Assembly (NCBI GenBank): GCA_037043455.1 | Contig: JAWPHD010011206.1 | Location: 1-64,000, forward strand | Direction: 5' to 3' | Origin: Cyrtodaria siliqua | Taxonomy: Eukaryota; Mollusca; Bivalvia; Adapedonta; Hiatellidae | Length of the DNA: 64,000 nucleotides | Shown: positions 24,346-37,300 of the stretch, in pieces | Numbering within the stretch: position 1 is the stretch's first letter | Layout: the number at the start of each line of letters is the position of its first letter | Notes under the pieces: model-generated | The model's database searches: none | The model's input: only the letters and a program-made list of their open reading frames with translations | What the model was told of the DNA's origin: nothing | Made by a program: the position numbers and the translations under genes

Positions 24346-25037
24346 TGCATTGTTGAGGAACAAAAAACCTGATTCCCACTCCGAGTAGTTTTATCATCAA
24401 AACTCCGCGTAATTACGCAATTTGTAAATTACTCACTCGGTGTGAAAGCGTTGCATAATCCGGCAACATAGCCTCACAACTAGTTAGTAGACAAGAAAAG
24501 GTGAAAAATAAGAGGTTTGAGGAGAATAACAGTGTAAGCAGGCATGCCATATCTCCGGATAAAGTGTTTACCATCAAAACAAAATGTTCATGATTTAACA
24601 GCTATACATTTGTATTTTCACAGATCAGCTTTTTCACCAATTTGGTCCTGTTACGCTCCATAGTCAGAGGAGTATTTACAAATGTCGAATCAATGGGGGT
24701 CATTCTTGCAATGCACTGACTGAATATACAACTAACACCTAAGGACAGTTAGTTCCTTCAGTGACATAACAACATGTGCAATAGCAGCAATATATCTGTG
24801 GCTTCTTTAATTGGTCAAGCTAATTGAAATAGCAAGAGTGAGGAACAAGCAACTTGTGTGTGGTATCACTATAACAGCTACTGCAGTGTACGTTGATTAT
24901 AATTTGTTATGAAGACTTTCTATTTGCATTTAGCATGCATCTTTGTAGAAAAGTAAACTTGTGCACTTTCATGAGAAAGCAGATGTGGTAGAAAATAAAC
25001 CAAGTCTTTCTAATCAAATTAAGCAGTCCTCCCTAAA
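24346..25037. other. Non-coding, no feature recognised
   Basis: No supported gene. The composition is less repetitive than the surroundings. Confidence 0.4.
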
Positions 25038-25881
25038 ACATACATGTGATATTTTCAGGAGGGTTACCAGGGAGATTTGACTTTTTTTCCAGGGAGATTG
25101 TACTCGAATTTTTAACGCGTACCGGTAGATTTTTTTTCTGATATAATCTTAATAAAGGACTACAACTTATCCATGGATATACACTTCTCCAAGAAGAATT
25201 ATACTTCACAAGATACTTTTGCTTTTTGGGCCTGGAATGTTCAGACGGAGATAGATCACGTTTAGGCATTTTGATTTGCAAGTAATAACCATAATGAAGA
25301 TGTTTCCCATTTTATACACAGACAAACACTTCTCTAATCATGACAAACTGCAATCGATTAGTTGAAATCGTCATCCTTTAATTGTCCTCAATTATATTAT
25401 AATTTTAATCCAATTAATATACCAAATATCAATCGATGCTGAATTCGCTAATTACCATCCCACTTACATTCGGTATATTTCTATCAAACTCCCATAGACA
25501 TTACAGATATCGCCGCCACGTGTCATAAACAAACAGTTCAATCATTATTTTAACACAATAAACTAATTAGCTGACATGCTAATCCTTTTAATTACCTGCC
25601 CAGGGGCAATGTTTTCACAGATATAGATAAGACAGTTGGTGTTTATTTTGGTTTATTTTCTAGATCATTCGGAAAACTCGGTCTTGATCCGATATAGATA
25701 AGACAGTTGGTGTTTATTTTGGTTTATTTTCTAGATCATTCGGAAAACTCGGTCTTGATCCAATAAATCATAGCAATTACCCAAAAGGACTTGCAAATAG
25801 CGAAATTTTGGAACTCGGCGATTTGGAGCTCCATTAAATCCTGGGAGAAATTAGCTCCCGGCGGGAGATATCACATGTATG
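25038..25881. mobile_element. Possible TIR element (CATACATGTGATAT ends)
   Basis: 'acatacatgtgatat' near 25038 is the inverted counterpart of 'atatcacatgtatgc' near 25867. Terminal text is GGGAG-rich on both sides ('accagggagattt' and 'ctcccggcgggag'). The target duplication is unclear. Confidence 0.4.
25620..25761 (+). repeat. 71-bp tandem duplication
   Basis: Two essentially identical copies beginning 'gatatagataagacagttgg', so this is a recent duplication. Confidence 0.9.
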
Positions 25882-26463
25882 CTAAAAAAACTATTTTTTT
25901 ACACGTTGAAGTATGCTACTAAGTCAATTATTTATTATACCTATCAAACAATACATCAGCTTGTATTATTTGCATTAATAATTTAGATTTGCACATTACA
26001 AAAAAAAGTATGAAAATCAAGTCGCACGCTCCAAATTTCCACTTCAAAATATTCTTCACGCACTTTAAATCTTAAATTTTAAAAATCTCAGGATTTTAGG
26101 TTAAAAGGTTTTAGCAGGCCTGTGTTTTAAAGAGTGATATTTACATCGCTATTGCATTCGCTCCGATGAATCTTATTTGACAAGCTGCATTTAATTTTCC
26201 AATGAATACCATTACCTTCGGAATACCTCATGATATGCCCTTTAACGGTTTTCATTGGATGATGGGCAGAGCTTAACTTAATAGAATATTACCCGAGGGG
26301 TGTGTGTAAAATGTTGCCGATTGTAACGGCTGTTACATTTTACTCCATAAAAATCCACGTATAATAAACTATTTTTTTCGAAATAAATAGTAAATCTGGC
26401 GTATACAGAGAAGAAATCAACGCCATTTTAAAGATAAATATGTATGTAAATATAAGGAATGAA
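25882..26463. other. AT-rich non-coding DNA
   Basis: No gene or clear repeat seen. Confidence 0.4.
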
Positions 26464-26585
26464 ATGCGCTCTTTTGGTTTTCATTGGGGTATGAAAAACA
26501 TTTGGATGGTTTAAAGTATGCGTGGAGTCACACTTTAAACCACACAAATATTTTTTATACCCCAATGAAAACCAAAAGAGCGCAT
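26464..26585. mobile_element. Palindromic hairpin MITE
   Basis: The left arm begins ATGCGCTCTTTTGGTTTTCA. The right arm ends with its exact reverse complement. Arms of about 55 bp with few mismatches surround a ~12-bp centre. A transcript would fold into a near-perfect hairpin, a possible small-RNA source. Confidence 0.7.
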
Positions 26586-26989
26586 TAAGCAGCATAAAAA
26601 TATAAAAGCAGAGTTAAAACAGTCATATGCACTTTGCCATCGATGATCACACATACATGTAGTTTCCTGATCAAATAACCGACTTTTTATGTCAGTAATA
26701 TATTATATTTTTGTCAGTAGCAGATACCACCCCATGTTTGACACAGGAAGATACATGTAACTCACTCTTCTTTTTTCAACAGACTTTCCAGCAGTGGACT
26801 TTAACCTTTTAACCCACTTTGTTTTGCTACATCAAATAATTTTATCTCACAAAAAAACACTTGAAATGTGGCCATTTAACCTTGCAGGGTTCTCCCCAGT
26901 GCTGAATTGGCACATCAGACATGTTTTCAAAGAAGCCACTTATTTGCAACTTCCCTAAAATGAGAAAACATTATTGAACTATTGGAAAC
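26586..26989. other. Non-coding, no feature recognised
   Basis: I looked here for DDX27 5' exons (acidic N-terminal coding text with a donor) and found none. Confidence 0.4.
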
Positions 26990-28097
26990 AATTTTTTTCA
27001 CAAGGGCCAGCAGAGCTTATGGGATGGTGTGTTGTCCGTCTTCCGTCGTCCGTCCGTCCGTCGTCCGTTAACTTTTCTTGTGTACACTCTAGAGGCCACA
27101 TTTCTGATGCAATCATCATGAAACTTTGTCAGAATGTTTGTCTCAATGAAATCTCGGTCAAGTTCAAAAATGGGTCATGTGGCTTCAAAAACTAGGTCAC
27201 TAGGTCAAATACTTGAAAAAACTTGTGTACACTCTAGAGGTCATATTTGTTACCCAATCTTGATGAAACTTTGTCAAATTGTTTATCTTAATTATATCTT
27301 GATCAAGTTCGGAAATGGGTCACATGAAGTTAAAAACTAGGTCACTAGGTCAAATATTGGAAAAACCTTGTGTACACTCTAGAGGCCATATTTTTGACCC
27401 GAGCTTGATGCAACTTTGTCAGAATGTATGTCTTAATTACATCTTGGTCAAGTTTGAAAATGGGTCACATGGTGTTAAAAACTAGGTCACTAGGTCAAAC
27501 TTTGGAAAAACCGTGTGTACACTCTAGAGGCCATATTTTTGACCCGATCTTGATGCAATTTTGTCAGAATTTTTGTCTCAATTACAGCTTGCTAAATTCG
27601 AAAATGGGTCACACAGGGTCAAAAACTAGGTCACTAGGTCAAATACTTGAAAAACCTTGTGTACACTCTAGAGGCCATATTTCTGACCCGATCTTGATGA
27701 AACTTTGTCGAAATGTTGTCTTAATTATATTTTGGTCAAGTTCGAAAATGGGTCCCATGGAGTCAAAAACTAGGTCACTAGGTCAAATACTTGAAAAACC
27801 TAGTGTACACTCTAGACGCCATATTTTTTTCATTCGATCTTTACCAAACTTTACCAGATTGTTAATGTCAATAACAGCTCGGTAAAGTTTTGTTTTTTTT
27901 AAAAAAATTAATTATTATCTCTACTGGCCAAGTTCGAAAACCAGCCAGATCGGACCAGTAACGGCGGAGTTATGGCTCTTGATTTAGTTAAAAATGCTAT
28001 ATTCTGCCTCTTTAAGACGATAGTCACTCGCTTCATTGATGTTATAAGAGCCATATTAGCCAGTAGAGGGTCCACAGGCCCTCTTGGGCCTCTTGTT
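26990..28097 (+). repeat. Modular tandem array, family 5 (~145-bp units)
   Basis: A leader of ccgtccgtccgtcgtccgtt type at 27045-27070 is followed by five units. Each contains 'gtgtacactctagaggccat' and AGGTCACTAGGTCA. It ends 'acaggccctcttgggcctct' plus 'tgtt'. The 153-codon ORF through 27424-27885 is an in-register shadow of the repeat. Confidence 0.85.
27194..27785 (+). promoter_or_regulatory. Five DR2-type AGGTCA direct repeats
   Basis: AGGTCACTAGGTCA is exact at 27194, 27339, 27484, 27628 and 27772, one per family 5 unit. Two AGGTCA half sites spaced by two bases form a DR2, a site shape bound by RXR heterodimers such as RAR/RXR. Receptor binding here is inferred. Confidence 0.5.
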
Positions 28098-28254
28098 AGT
28101 ACATCTTTTGCTTTAGAAAGCCAATGAGCTAAAAATATATATTTACCCAGCCAATGAATTAGCTTGTATCATTTGGAGCACTGCTGAAAGTGAATATTCA
28201 TCAAATGGATATGTTCATATTAAGCCACATGTCTATATACAATATTATTTCCAG

Positions 28255-28325
28255 GTTCAAATAAAAAGAAGACCAAAAAAAAGAAAAAGACTGAGTTTAA
28301 CAGTGCCTTCAACTTTGCAGAACAG
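28255..28325 (+). CDS. DDX27: DDX27 exon (first one visible)
   Basis: Encodes a lysine-rich stretch, then [12 protein letters not shown], corresponding to the NPDFVF region of human DDX27. It enters with one base borrowed from an upstream exon that I could not find. Acceptor ttccag; donor CAG|gtaaac. Confidence 0.85.
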
Positions 28326-31300
28326 GTAAACTTAAGATATTTTACATGCCTGTTTTATTATGTCAACTCAAACACTTCGGTTATAGATTGGGAAAAGATA
28401 CATAGGAATCCAGGAACCATTTTACTACTCGTACTATGGACTAGATTCCTATGATTATCATGCTTGGAGGATAGACTCCGATGCATGGGACTGCCCGGTT
28501 TACGATGCGAATGACTAAAGAGGCTAAGGAAAGTGTCTTGCATCAAGACACGCAAATGTAACCCAGAGGTGCCGGTGAGACTCAAACACAAGATCTCTGG
28601 ATTCAGAGTCCAGCACACTAGGCCACCGTGCAATACACTAGGCCACCGTGCAATACACTAGACCACCATGCAATACACTAGGACACCGTGCACTACACTA
28701 GACCACCGTGCAATACACTAGGCAACCATGCAATACACTAGGCCACCATGCAATACACTAGGCCACCGTGCAATACACTAGGCCACCGTGCAATACACCA
28801 GGCCACTGTGCAATACACCAGGCCACCGTGCAATACACTAAGCAACCATGCAATACACTACATTAGGCCACCAAGCAATACACTAGGCCACTATGCAATA
28901 CACTAGGCCACCATGCAATACACTACACTAGGCCACCATGCAATACACTAAGCCACCGTGCAATACACTAGGCAACCATGCAATACACTAGGCCACCGTG
29001 CAATACACAAGGCCACCAAGCAATACACTAGGACACCATGCAATACACTAGGCCACCGTGCAATACATTAATCCACCGTGCATTACACTAGACCACCGTG
29101 CAATAAACTAGGCAACCGTGCAATACACTAGGCCACCGTGCAATACACTAGGCCACCGTGCAATACACTAAGCCACCGTGCATTCCACTAAACCACTGTG
29201 CATTACACTACACCACTTTGCAATACACTAAGCCACCGTGCAATACACTAGGCCACCGTGCAATATGCTAGGTCACCGTGCAATACACTAGGCCACTGTG
29301 CAATACACTAGGCCACTGTGCAATACACTGTCACCGTGCAATATACTAGGCCACCGTGCAATACACTAGGTCAACATGCAAACCACTAAACCACCGTGCA
29401 ATACAGTAGACCACTGTGTAATACACTAGACCACCATGCAATACACTAGGCCACCGTGCAATACACTAGGCCACCCTGCAATACATTAGGCCACCGGGCA
29501 ATACACTAGGCCACCGTGGCCCAAAAATGTATACATACATATGTATGTGAATAAATAGGATAACCACTAACACATCTTATTTAACTAATTTCTGCAAAGA
29601 ATCACTTAATAAAACAGTTCATTTGTTTGTAATTTAAGTTTAATACATACAAAAATACTAATGGGGTGTGGGAATTTTGACTATTAGGCATCAACTTCTT
29701 TTGTAAATTGAGTATTTCCGTTAACATGACAAAAAACTTTGCCATACATCCTACAGGCCATACTTATTACCTTCCAACTGAAAGATATTATATTCACCGT
29801 AAATTTGACATATTTTCTTTATTACAGGAAGATCATTTTAAAGGTTTTAAGAGTATCAACCTACAGTTTGCCAGGAAGTCAGAACCACTGTCCACACTTG
29901 ATGACAAAATAACAGCAGCTAGGAAGAAGCGGAAACAGAATGTAAGTGATCTTGATGAAGTTAACCCGCTACTTATAAACATGTATAAAGGACTGTTCTT
30001 TCTTTGAATTAAGACCTTTCTATTTATGTGACAAAGGAGTGTTTTGGGGAAATTGACTGATCAGCAGCTGGACAACCCTGATCAGCCTGCGAGTTATCTC
30101 GGTTTACAATGGATGAAGGCTATTATAGTCATGCTTAGCGGGTTAAGGGTTGATGATGATGATGACAGCTGTGGCGGTGGTGTTCATGATAATTATGTTG
30201 TTGATGATGATGATGACAGCTGTGGCGGTGGTGTTCATGATAATTATGTTGTTGATGATGATGATGACAGATGACAGAATGGTGTTGATAAAGATGACAG
30301 CTGCATGATATTATGGTGTTGATGATGATGATGTTGATAATGCTGCTGATGATGACTCCTGTGAAGCTGGTGATTTTCATGGCGTGAGTGATGATGCCAG
30401 CTATGAAGGTGGTGATGCTGCTGATGATGATGACACTTGTGAAGCTGGTGATTTTGATGGAAGTGGGGATGATGCCAGCTATGGAGGTGGTGATGCTGCT
30501 GCTGCTGATGATGACTCATGTGAAGCTTGTGGTTTTCATGGTGTGGGTGATGATGCCAGCTATGAAGGTGGTGATGCTGCTGCTGATGATGGCACTTGTG
30601 AAGCTGGTGATTTTGATGGGATGATGCCAGCTATGGAGGTGGTGATGCTGCTGCTGCTGATGATGATAGTTACTGTTATGTTGTTGATTGTAACAATGAT
30701 GCTGCTAGTGCTGATGGACATGATGTAGCAATGGTAAGAAGATAATGATGAATATGACAGAGGTGGTGTTCATGATGAGGATAATAATGGTGGTGGTGTT
30801 GAGATAATGATGGTTATAATGATGACAGCTAGGTGATGGTGGTGATGATGATGAGGATGATGATAATCTGATGGTAATGATGGTGAAAAACAATGTGATG
30901 ATAATGGTGGTGAAGATGAATAAAGTTTACTTACATGTAGGATTTACAGCACACCAACAAAAAATGTTATACGACACCAGCGTGAACGAAAATTCCAAGC
31001 TCTTCATCCATTTATATGCTGATTTGCAGAATAGGTCCAGAACCTCACAACTGGAGAGCTTCAGGAAACATGATGGTATCTGTGATGATATTCATGATAA
31101 GGCTAATTAATACTGATGAAAAAGATGATAGTTATTATGATGATGATGATAATGATGATGATGATGATGATGATGATGATAGTGGTGGTGATAGAACTTT
31201 ACTATCTATTAGAAAGGATACATAAAATGTGAATTAATACATTTTAACAGAAACATTCTGATTAACTCGAAGTAAAAACAAAAGAAACAATGTATGACCT

Positions 31301-34300
31301 TAATATTGGACACATGCTTGGAACAGTTTTCATCATGAAAATATGGAATAAACTGTTCCATATGATAATACATAAACATAAAATACTCTTGACTTTTAAA
31401 ATTATGAGTATTTGTAGCAAGTTGATGAGTAATGATACTCACAATTTTAAAATACTGATTTCTTTTTGTAAAAAGGTATGAGTAAAATACTCAAAAACTC
31501 AGCTTATCTACAGCTCTGAATTATGATTGTAAGTGGGGATGGTTTTCTATGATGATTGATTATGACTGTCCAGTTAATGACTCATTTATCATGATTATTA
31601 ATCGCTATTTTTTCACAGAAAAGTGTGGACGATGATGATTCGGATGATGGGAAAGAGAAAAGTGTAGATAACTCGCCAGACGAGGATGAGATTGACCAGG
31701 ACATGGATTCTTCAGATGGAGAATTTGTTGCAGGTAAAATAGGTGTAATGACAACTAGACATTGACATTGTTAAATGGGTGGGGCGGTTATTTGACGTTG
31801 TGAGATGCGCTTGATAGAAACTGAGCATGATGAGTTCATGTTATACACATGATTGTTTGACTTTCATCCATATCTACTTTGATTATGCTTACAAAAACAC
31901 ACCTGCACCTGGTTTACTTGAGACTTGTTTAACTTTAGTTTATTAATATTATTAGATAAAATAAATTTAATTCATTATTATGTTTCATTGCATGTTTCAT
32001 TTTGAATACAAGTCAAATACATATTAAAGGGGCACACAGCAATCTTGATTTTTTTTGTAAAACTAGCTGCATCCTGTTAGCTTTTCTACATAAATTGCAT
32101 TTGTTCAATCATTAATATTAATTATTATCACCAGAGAATAGTATAAAGCAAATTGTTTTTGCGTATTACTAACTGTTGTTTATATTTGACTGATAATATT
32201 CACAAAACTACGGTAGAATAATGAAGAAAAGTTGAAAATTCAAATATATGCAAGCAGATTTAAAGTCAAAATGATACTGGAATAATAAACTGAGAGGCTA
32301 ATTTTAATGCTGGATAAACCTTCCAGATTACTGTTTGTCTCTTTAAAATACCACTGTTCTTGTTCAGTTTGGATCAAGTTTTACATGTTCGAATTAAGTT
32401 CGGATAATCTGTCCTGAAAGCCCACCACTAGTGGGTCATATAACAGTATGGATTGAAGTATCAAACAACAAAAGTTTTCTTATTTAAAGTAGTGATGAAT
32501 TTGCTTTGAATTTTTCAATTTTCATTTTTTAGACACAATCAAGCTGAAAGATAAGCGGAAAAAGAAAGAAAAAAAGAGAAAAGGAGAAGATTTAGAGGAA
32601 GAAGAGGTATTCAAGTTTGTATAATGACGAAATTGGTATTCAAAATCAGTTTATTTCAAAATGAATATTGTTGGGGAACTTAAAGTTCTCCAGCCATGTT
32701 TTGTCTCATGAACATGTTTATGTTTATTTAAACCAAAATCAATACACAACAATAGATATTTACAATTCACACATTGCAATATCTGTGAAAAGTTAGAATA
32801 AGATTTTATTTGATGATGTAGAAAACTTTGAACAGTTAATTTAATCCACAGGTAAATGACGTAGAAAACTTTGAACAGTTAATTTAATCCACAGGTAAAT
32901 GTATTTATCAATTATCTGGCAACAGTTGTGCATCTATACAATTCAGATTTACCCCATTTCCCCTTGCACTCACACAGTGGTAAAAGTAGTATCTACGTCA
33001 TGCAAATAATACATACTTTTTACATACAACTTAGTAGCGGTTTTAAATATATGTTTCTCTCCGGGACTACCAAAAAATGTTCATACAAAATGGGTGGCCA
33101 TTCACCTTTAAGTTGATTGTTATGTCTAATAAATGACATTTGTGGATAATATTTATAAAACAAAATTGTCACAAGTCTCATTTTTAATAGGAAGATGCAT
33201 TCTTTGAAAATTATTCACGTGTAAGAATCCGATGTAATATATTTAAAAAATGTCCTCTAGTCACAAGACAAAATATATGTTACCATGACTGTCCTCAGGA
33301 TGATCATCAGATGTTTCTTGAAAGGATTGTTGAAGTCTGGGGAATATTGGTTCTGTTTTTCAGTATTGAGTGAAACTTATATGTCACGGTTCATAGATAT
33401 CTAACAGGTAGATTGATGTTGCATTGTCCGGCCGGTTAGCTCAGTCGGTAGAGCATCGGAACAGTAGTCTGAAGGTCTCGGGTTCGAGCCCCGGTCTGGC
33501 TGCACATTTTTCTAGCCCTGTAACATTTGACGCCCAACTTTCGGCCGTGACTGAGTAAACTCCGAGAAACACCATGGAGATTTGAGGACGAATTATGATC
33601 TGTAGGGGGAGTACATGTCAGGGTTCATAGATATCTGACAGGTAGATTGATGTTGCATTGTCCGGCCGGTTAGCTCAGTCGGTAGAGCATCGGAACGGTA
33701 GTCTGAAGGTCCCGGGTTCGAGCCCAGGTCTGGCTGCACATTTTTCTAGCCCTGTAACATATATGCCAAGACTTGAAAAGATAATGGACTTAATATAATA
33801 ACAATTATAATAGCTTTTAAATAGACTTTAAAATTTAAATTTCAAAAGCAATAATATATTTTTGATAGACTGCATTATGTAAATTCGAACTTTAAAGTCA
33901 ATCAAATTTTTTTTTTTTTTATTTAAATTTTAATTTTAAATGTAATACATGTGGTATTACATTTTGATTGAATGTAACGTCAGTTGTGTCTTTTAAACCA
34001 CATACTTCATTACAGGAGGTGGAGAAAGTACAGTTTTCAGAGAACATGGACACATACGATGAAAATATGTCCTTTCAAGAAATGAACGTGTCGAGGCCAT
34101 TAATGAAGGTATGTAACCAGTTGAGTATATAATTGAATGTTGTTAAAGGTCTCAACTGATGTTTAGATTATTTATAGCTACTCTCAGAGTGGACGGGTGT
34201 ACAGAGGAATTCTGCGTCAACTTACTTTACTATCTAATAAATCCTTATGGTTTATTTACATGTGTTGAATGGTTGACAAACTGTTTCGATATATATAGAA

Positions 34301-37300
34301 AAGAACTAAACGTGAATGTTTCCTCTATTTTTTAAATTTCCTGCAATTGTTTTTTTCTGATTTTAAACTTCAAAATCTTGATACTAAGAATTGACAATAT
34401 GACAGAAATGAGGTATTCAATTGACAATATGACAGAAATGAGGTATTCAATTCAATAAAAAAAATAAATATCTATTTCGTTAGCTTTGAAATAAACAGGC
34501 CATATTATTATACAATTCACTCTTAATGACTCGGGACACATCTGTTATTGGTGGCTTGATGTGGGAGAAAAGCTAAGAGTGGATGGGCATGTTAACCTCT
34601 CATATAACCACTGTGTTGTGAATTGAAATAGGTATCCTTCAGTGAAAATTGAGGGCATTACTGTTTAACATTAACGAGATCATTGTAGTGTTAACACTTC
34701 AGTCCCTATAATGTTCAGGTGGGTGACCACGGTAACCTCTCGCATTTACCACTGGGTCGTGGAAGTTGAATGTACCTTTATTGGTGAAAACCGAGCGTGT
34801 TTGACATTAAAAGAATCGTTATTGGTTTGCAGCACCCTTAAATTCATTGTCGCTTTTATCTCATTTCACATGTTACATTCTATTTTAATATTTCAGTCCC
34901 TTGGCCAGATGAACTTTGAGAAGCCAACTCCTATACAGGCAGCCACCATACCTATAGCCCTGTTGGGCAGGGACATATGTGCCTGTGCTGTCACTGGATC
35001 AGGTGAGTGCTGTTAAACCACTGTAAAGGTGACCATTCTTATAAGCAGATATATAGTACTTGTTACTGAGTTGTGTTGAAATTCAGTTGTGTGCTTCCTT
35101 ACTTGAGAAATGAAGCCACCAAAATTGTTACGTGAAACATTATATGGGTTGATATTATGAGCAGGCAACACGGGGAAAATGTCATTTTGGAAAACATATT
35201 TACAGTGCAGCGACCAAATTCGATACATGTTACACGAAAGTATACATTCTTAATATTTACATGAGTATGTTTTATGGTTCATTGGTATCATTGAATTACA
35301 GGAAAGACTGTGGCGTTTATGTTGCCCATCTTGGAGAGGCTGCTGTACAAACCAAAACAAGCTCCCGTTACACGAGTACTGATCCTCGTGCCGACGCGTG
35401 AGTTGGCCGTCCAAGTACACACCGTCGCCAAACACCTGGCTAACTACACAAATATAGACATAACGCTCTTGGCTGGTAAGTGAAAATGCATGTTTCTAAT
35501 CTTGAGAGAAGTGTAATCTGAAAGTTTAATGTTAAATAGTTTGTTTGAATGCTGTTAGGCGATATATGACGATCAACTTTTATTGTGGTGGAGAACCAGT
35601 ACTGTATACCTCCTGCCATCCGTAAGAATTGGCACCATCTCACAAGTTGATCTCCCAGTGGAATCAAACCCGCAGCGGTGAAAGGCGAGGTTTACAGCGC
35701 AACGTTAACTCCTCGACCACGGATGCACTTCAGTGTTAAAATAAAAACTTGTTATAGTAAAACTCGCTCTGTGACATGAATTTGAAGATTAAATTTTCAT
35801 TTTATGGTATATGGTATCATTAATTTAGAATTAAAAAAAAAAGTTTGCTAGTTTAAAAAAAACAAGCATATCTCACAGAGAAAATGTATAGACATCAAGT
35901 CAAAATATTACACATCACTGATTGGGAAAAAAATAAATAAAGTAATTAAAAGATATTTGAAGTAAACTATTTACTTACAATAGGTGGTCTTGATATCAAA
36001 CAGCAAGAGGCTGCTCTCAGACTTGGTCCAGACATCGTGATAGCCACCCCTGGAAGGTTGATAGATCATCTTCATAATTCGCCGAGTTTTAATCTCAACA
36101 GCGTGGAAATACTGGTTCTAGACGAGGCCGACAGGTAGGCTCTGACACAGATACCGGTTTAAAAAAAAGAGTCTTATATTCTATTAAATATTTGTGGGCC
36201 CTGATATTGTTTGATACAGTTGTGTTTAGAGAAATTAATATTATGGTGTTAAAAAAGTATAAGGCATTAATAATTGTATGGTATATGTGATGATTATGGA
36301 GTCCTCATTCTGGTTAAAACATGGATGTTATTATAACACAGTGATATGGGAGAGATCTTACGCATTGCCTGTTGTCCAATCCCATTCATTACTACTTAAA
36401 ATATTGTTTAAATTTAATTAACGTAGTGATTATGGTGATGATACTTAGGTAGATGAATTGTATGGGGAAGATGTACGTTGAGGAAGATTAGGTTGTCCGG
36501 TTGACGATGCTGATTATAAAATTGATAACTGTAAATGATGCTAATGATGATGAATTGCACAATGTTGAGGAAGATTAGGTTGATTATGATGATGAGGAGG
36601 AGGATCAAGATGGTGATTAGGAAAAAGTGTTTGATGATGATGACCACAAGCATGCTGGTAGTGATCAGAAGAAGTGTTGAACACTTGTTATAAAAATGTA
36701 AGTACAAGTACCAGTTCATGTTAGAAGATATTGATGATGAAGTTTTAGGTAGTGGTCAACTGTTCAGCACACAGTAAACTGTAACTACAAGTTCTGGTGT
36801 AAATCTAGCAGTTAATACTCATTTATAGAATGTTGGACGAGTACTTTGCTGAGCAGATGAAGGAGGTGATCCGGCTGTGTTCACAGACAAGACAGACAAT
36901 GTTGTTCTCGGCCACCATGTCAGAAGAAGTAAATGCTAGTATATGGGCGAAACTGTATTAAACAAAAACATGTTTGTTGGCTTATGTAACCAGTGTATTA
37001 CTATTATTGCTTGAACTACTGGTTTGTAGATAGTACTTTTTTGCATACCGGATAAGGGTATCTGTGTTTTACACGAGTGATGGAAAGCCTGATCTTTCAT
37101 ATGGGGGCAGATAGAAGTCACGTGCATAACGGTGGTGTTGATAACATCATTGTAGAAGCAAGTATATAGGCCTTGAGCCAGGACCCAAAATTTTCGATAT
37201 TGTTACCAACTCAAGGGACAAATTCTACCATCACTTTTTGAAAAGAGCAATGTATATAGATTACATTTTTCCATGATAGCAATCTGGAACAGGTAGCTTA

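Larger units (their letters stand above)
31191..33404. other. DDX27 introns; one 43-bp tandem duplication
   Basis: Apart from the two exons at 31619 and 32533 I see no gene. 32818-32901 is a direct duplication with 43-bp period, containing 'gtagaaaactttgaacagtt'. Confidence 0.6.

Noticed and set aside
27424..27885. 153-codon ORF with HSRGHI repeats
   Set aside because: It follows the family 5 tandem units. Other copies of such units have stops and frame changes.
28621..29519. CRISPR-like array of short repeats
   Set aside because: Units are contiguous 20-bp tandem repeats without unique spacers, in animal intron DNA.
30384..30728. Asp/Gly- and Met-rich ORFs and His-rich reverse ORFs
   Set aside because: They are compositional products of GAT-rich repeats in an intron and do not join DDX27 exons in phase.
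33430..33504. Functional tRNA-Thr gene
   Set aside because: The anticodon loop lacks U33, one acceptor pair is mismatched, and the segment is part of a dispersed-looking tandem repeat.
34711..35016. 101-codon ORF as an alternative DDX27 start
   Set aside because: Homology begins only at the acceptor 34897. The upstream part does not resemble the family, and upstream exons splice in phase.
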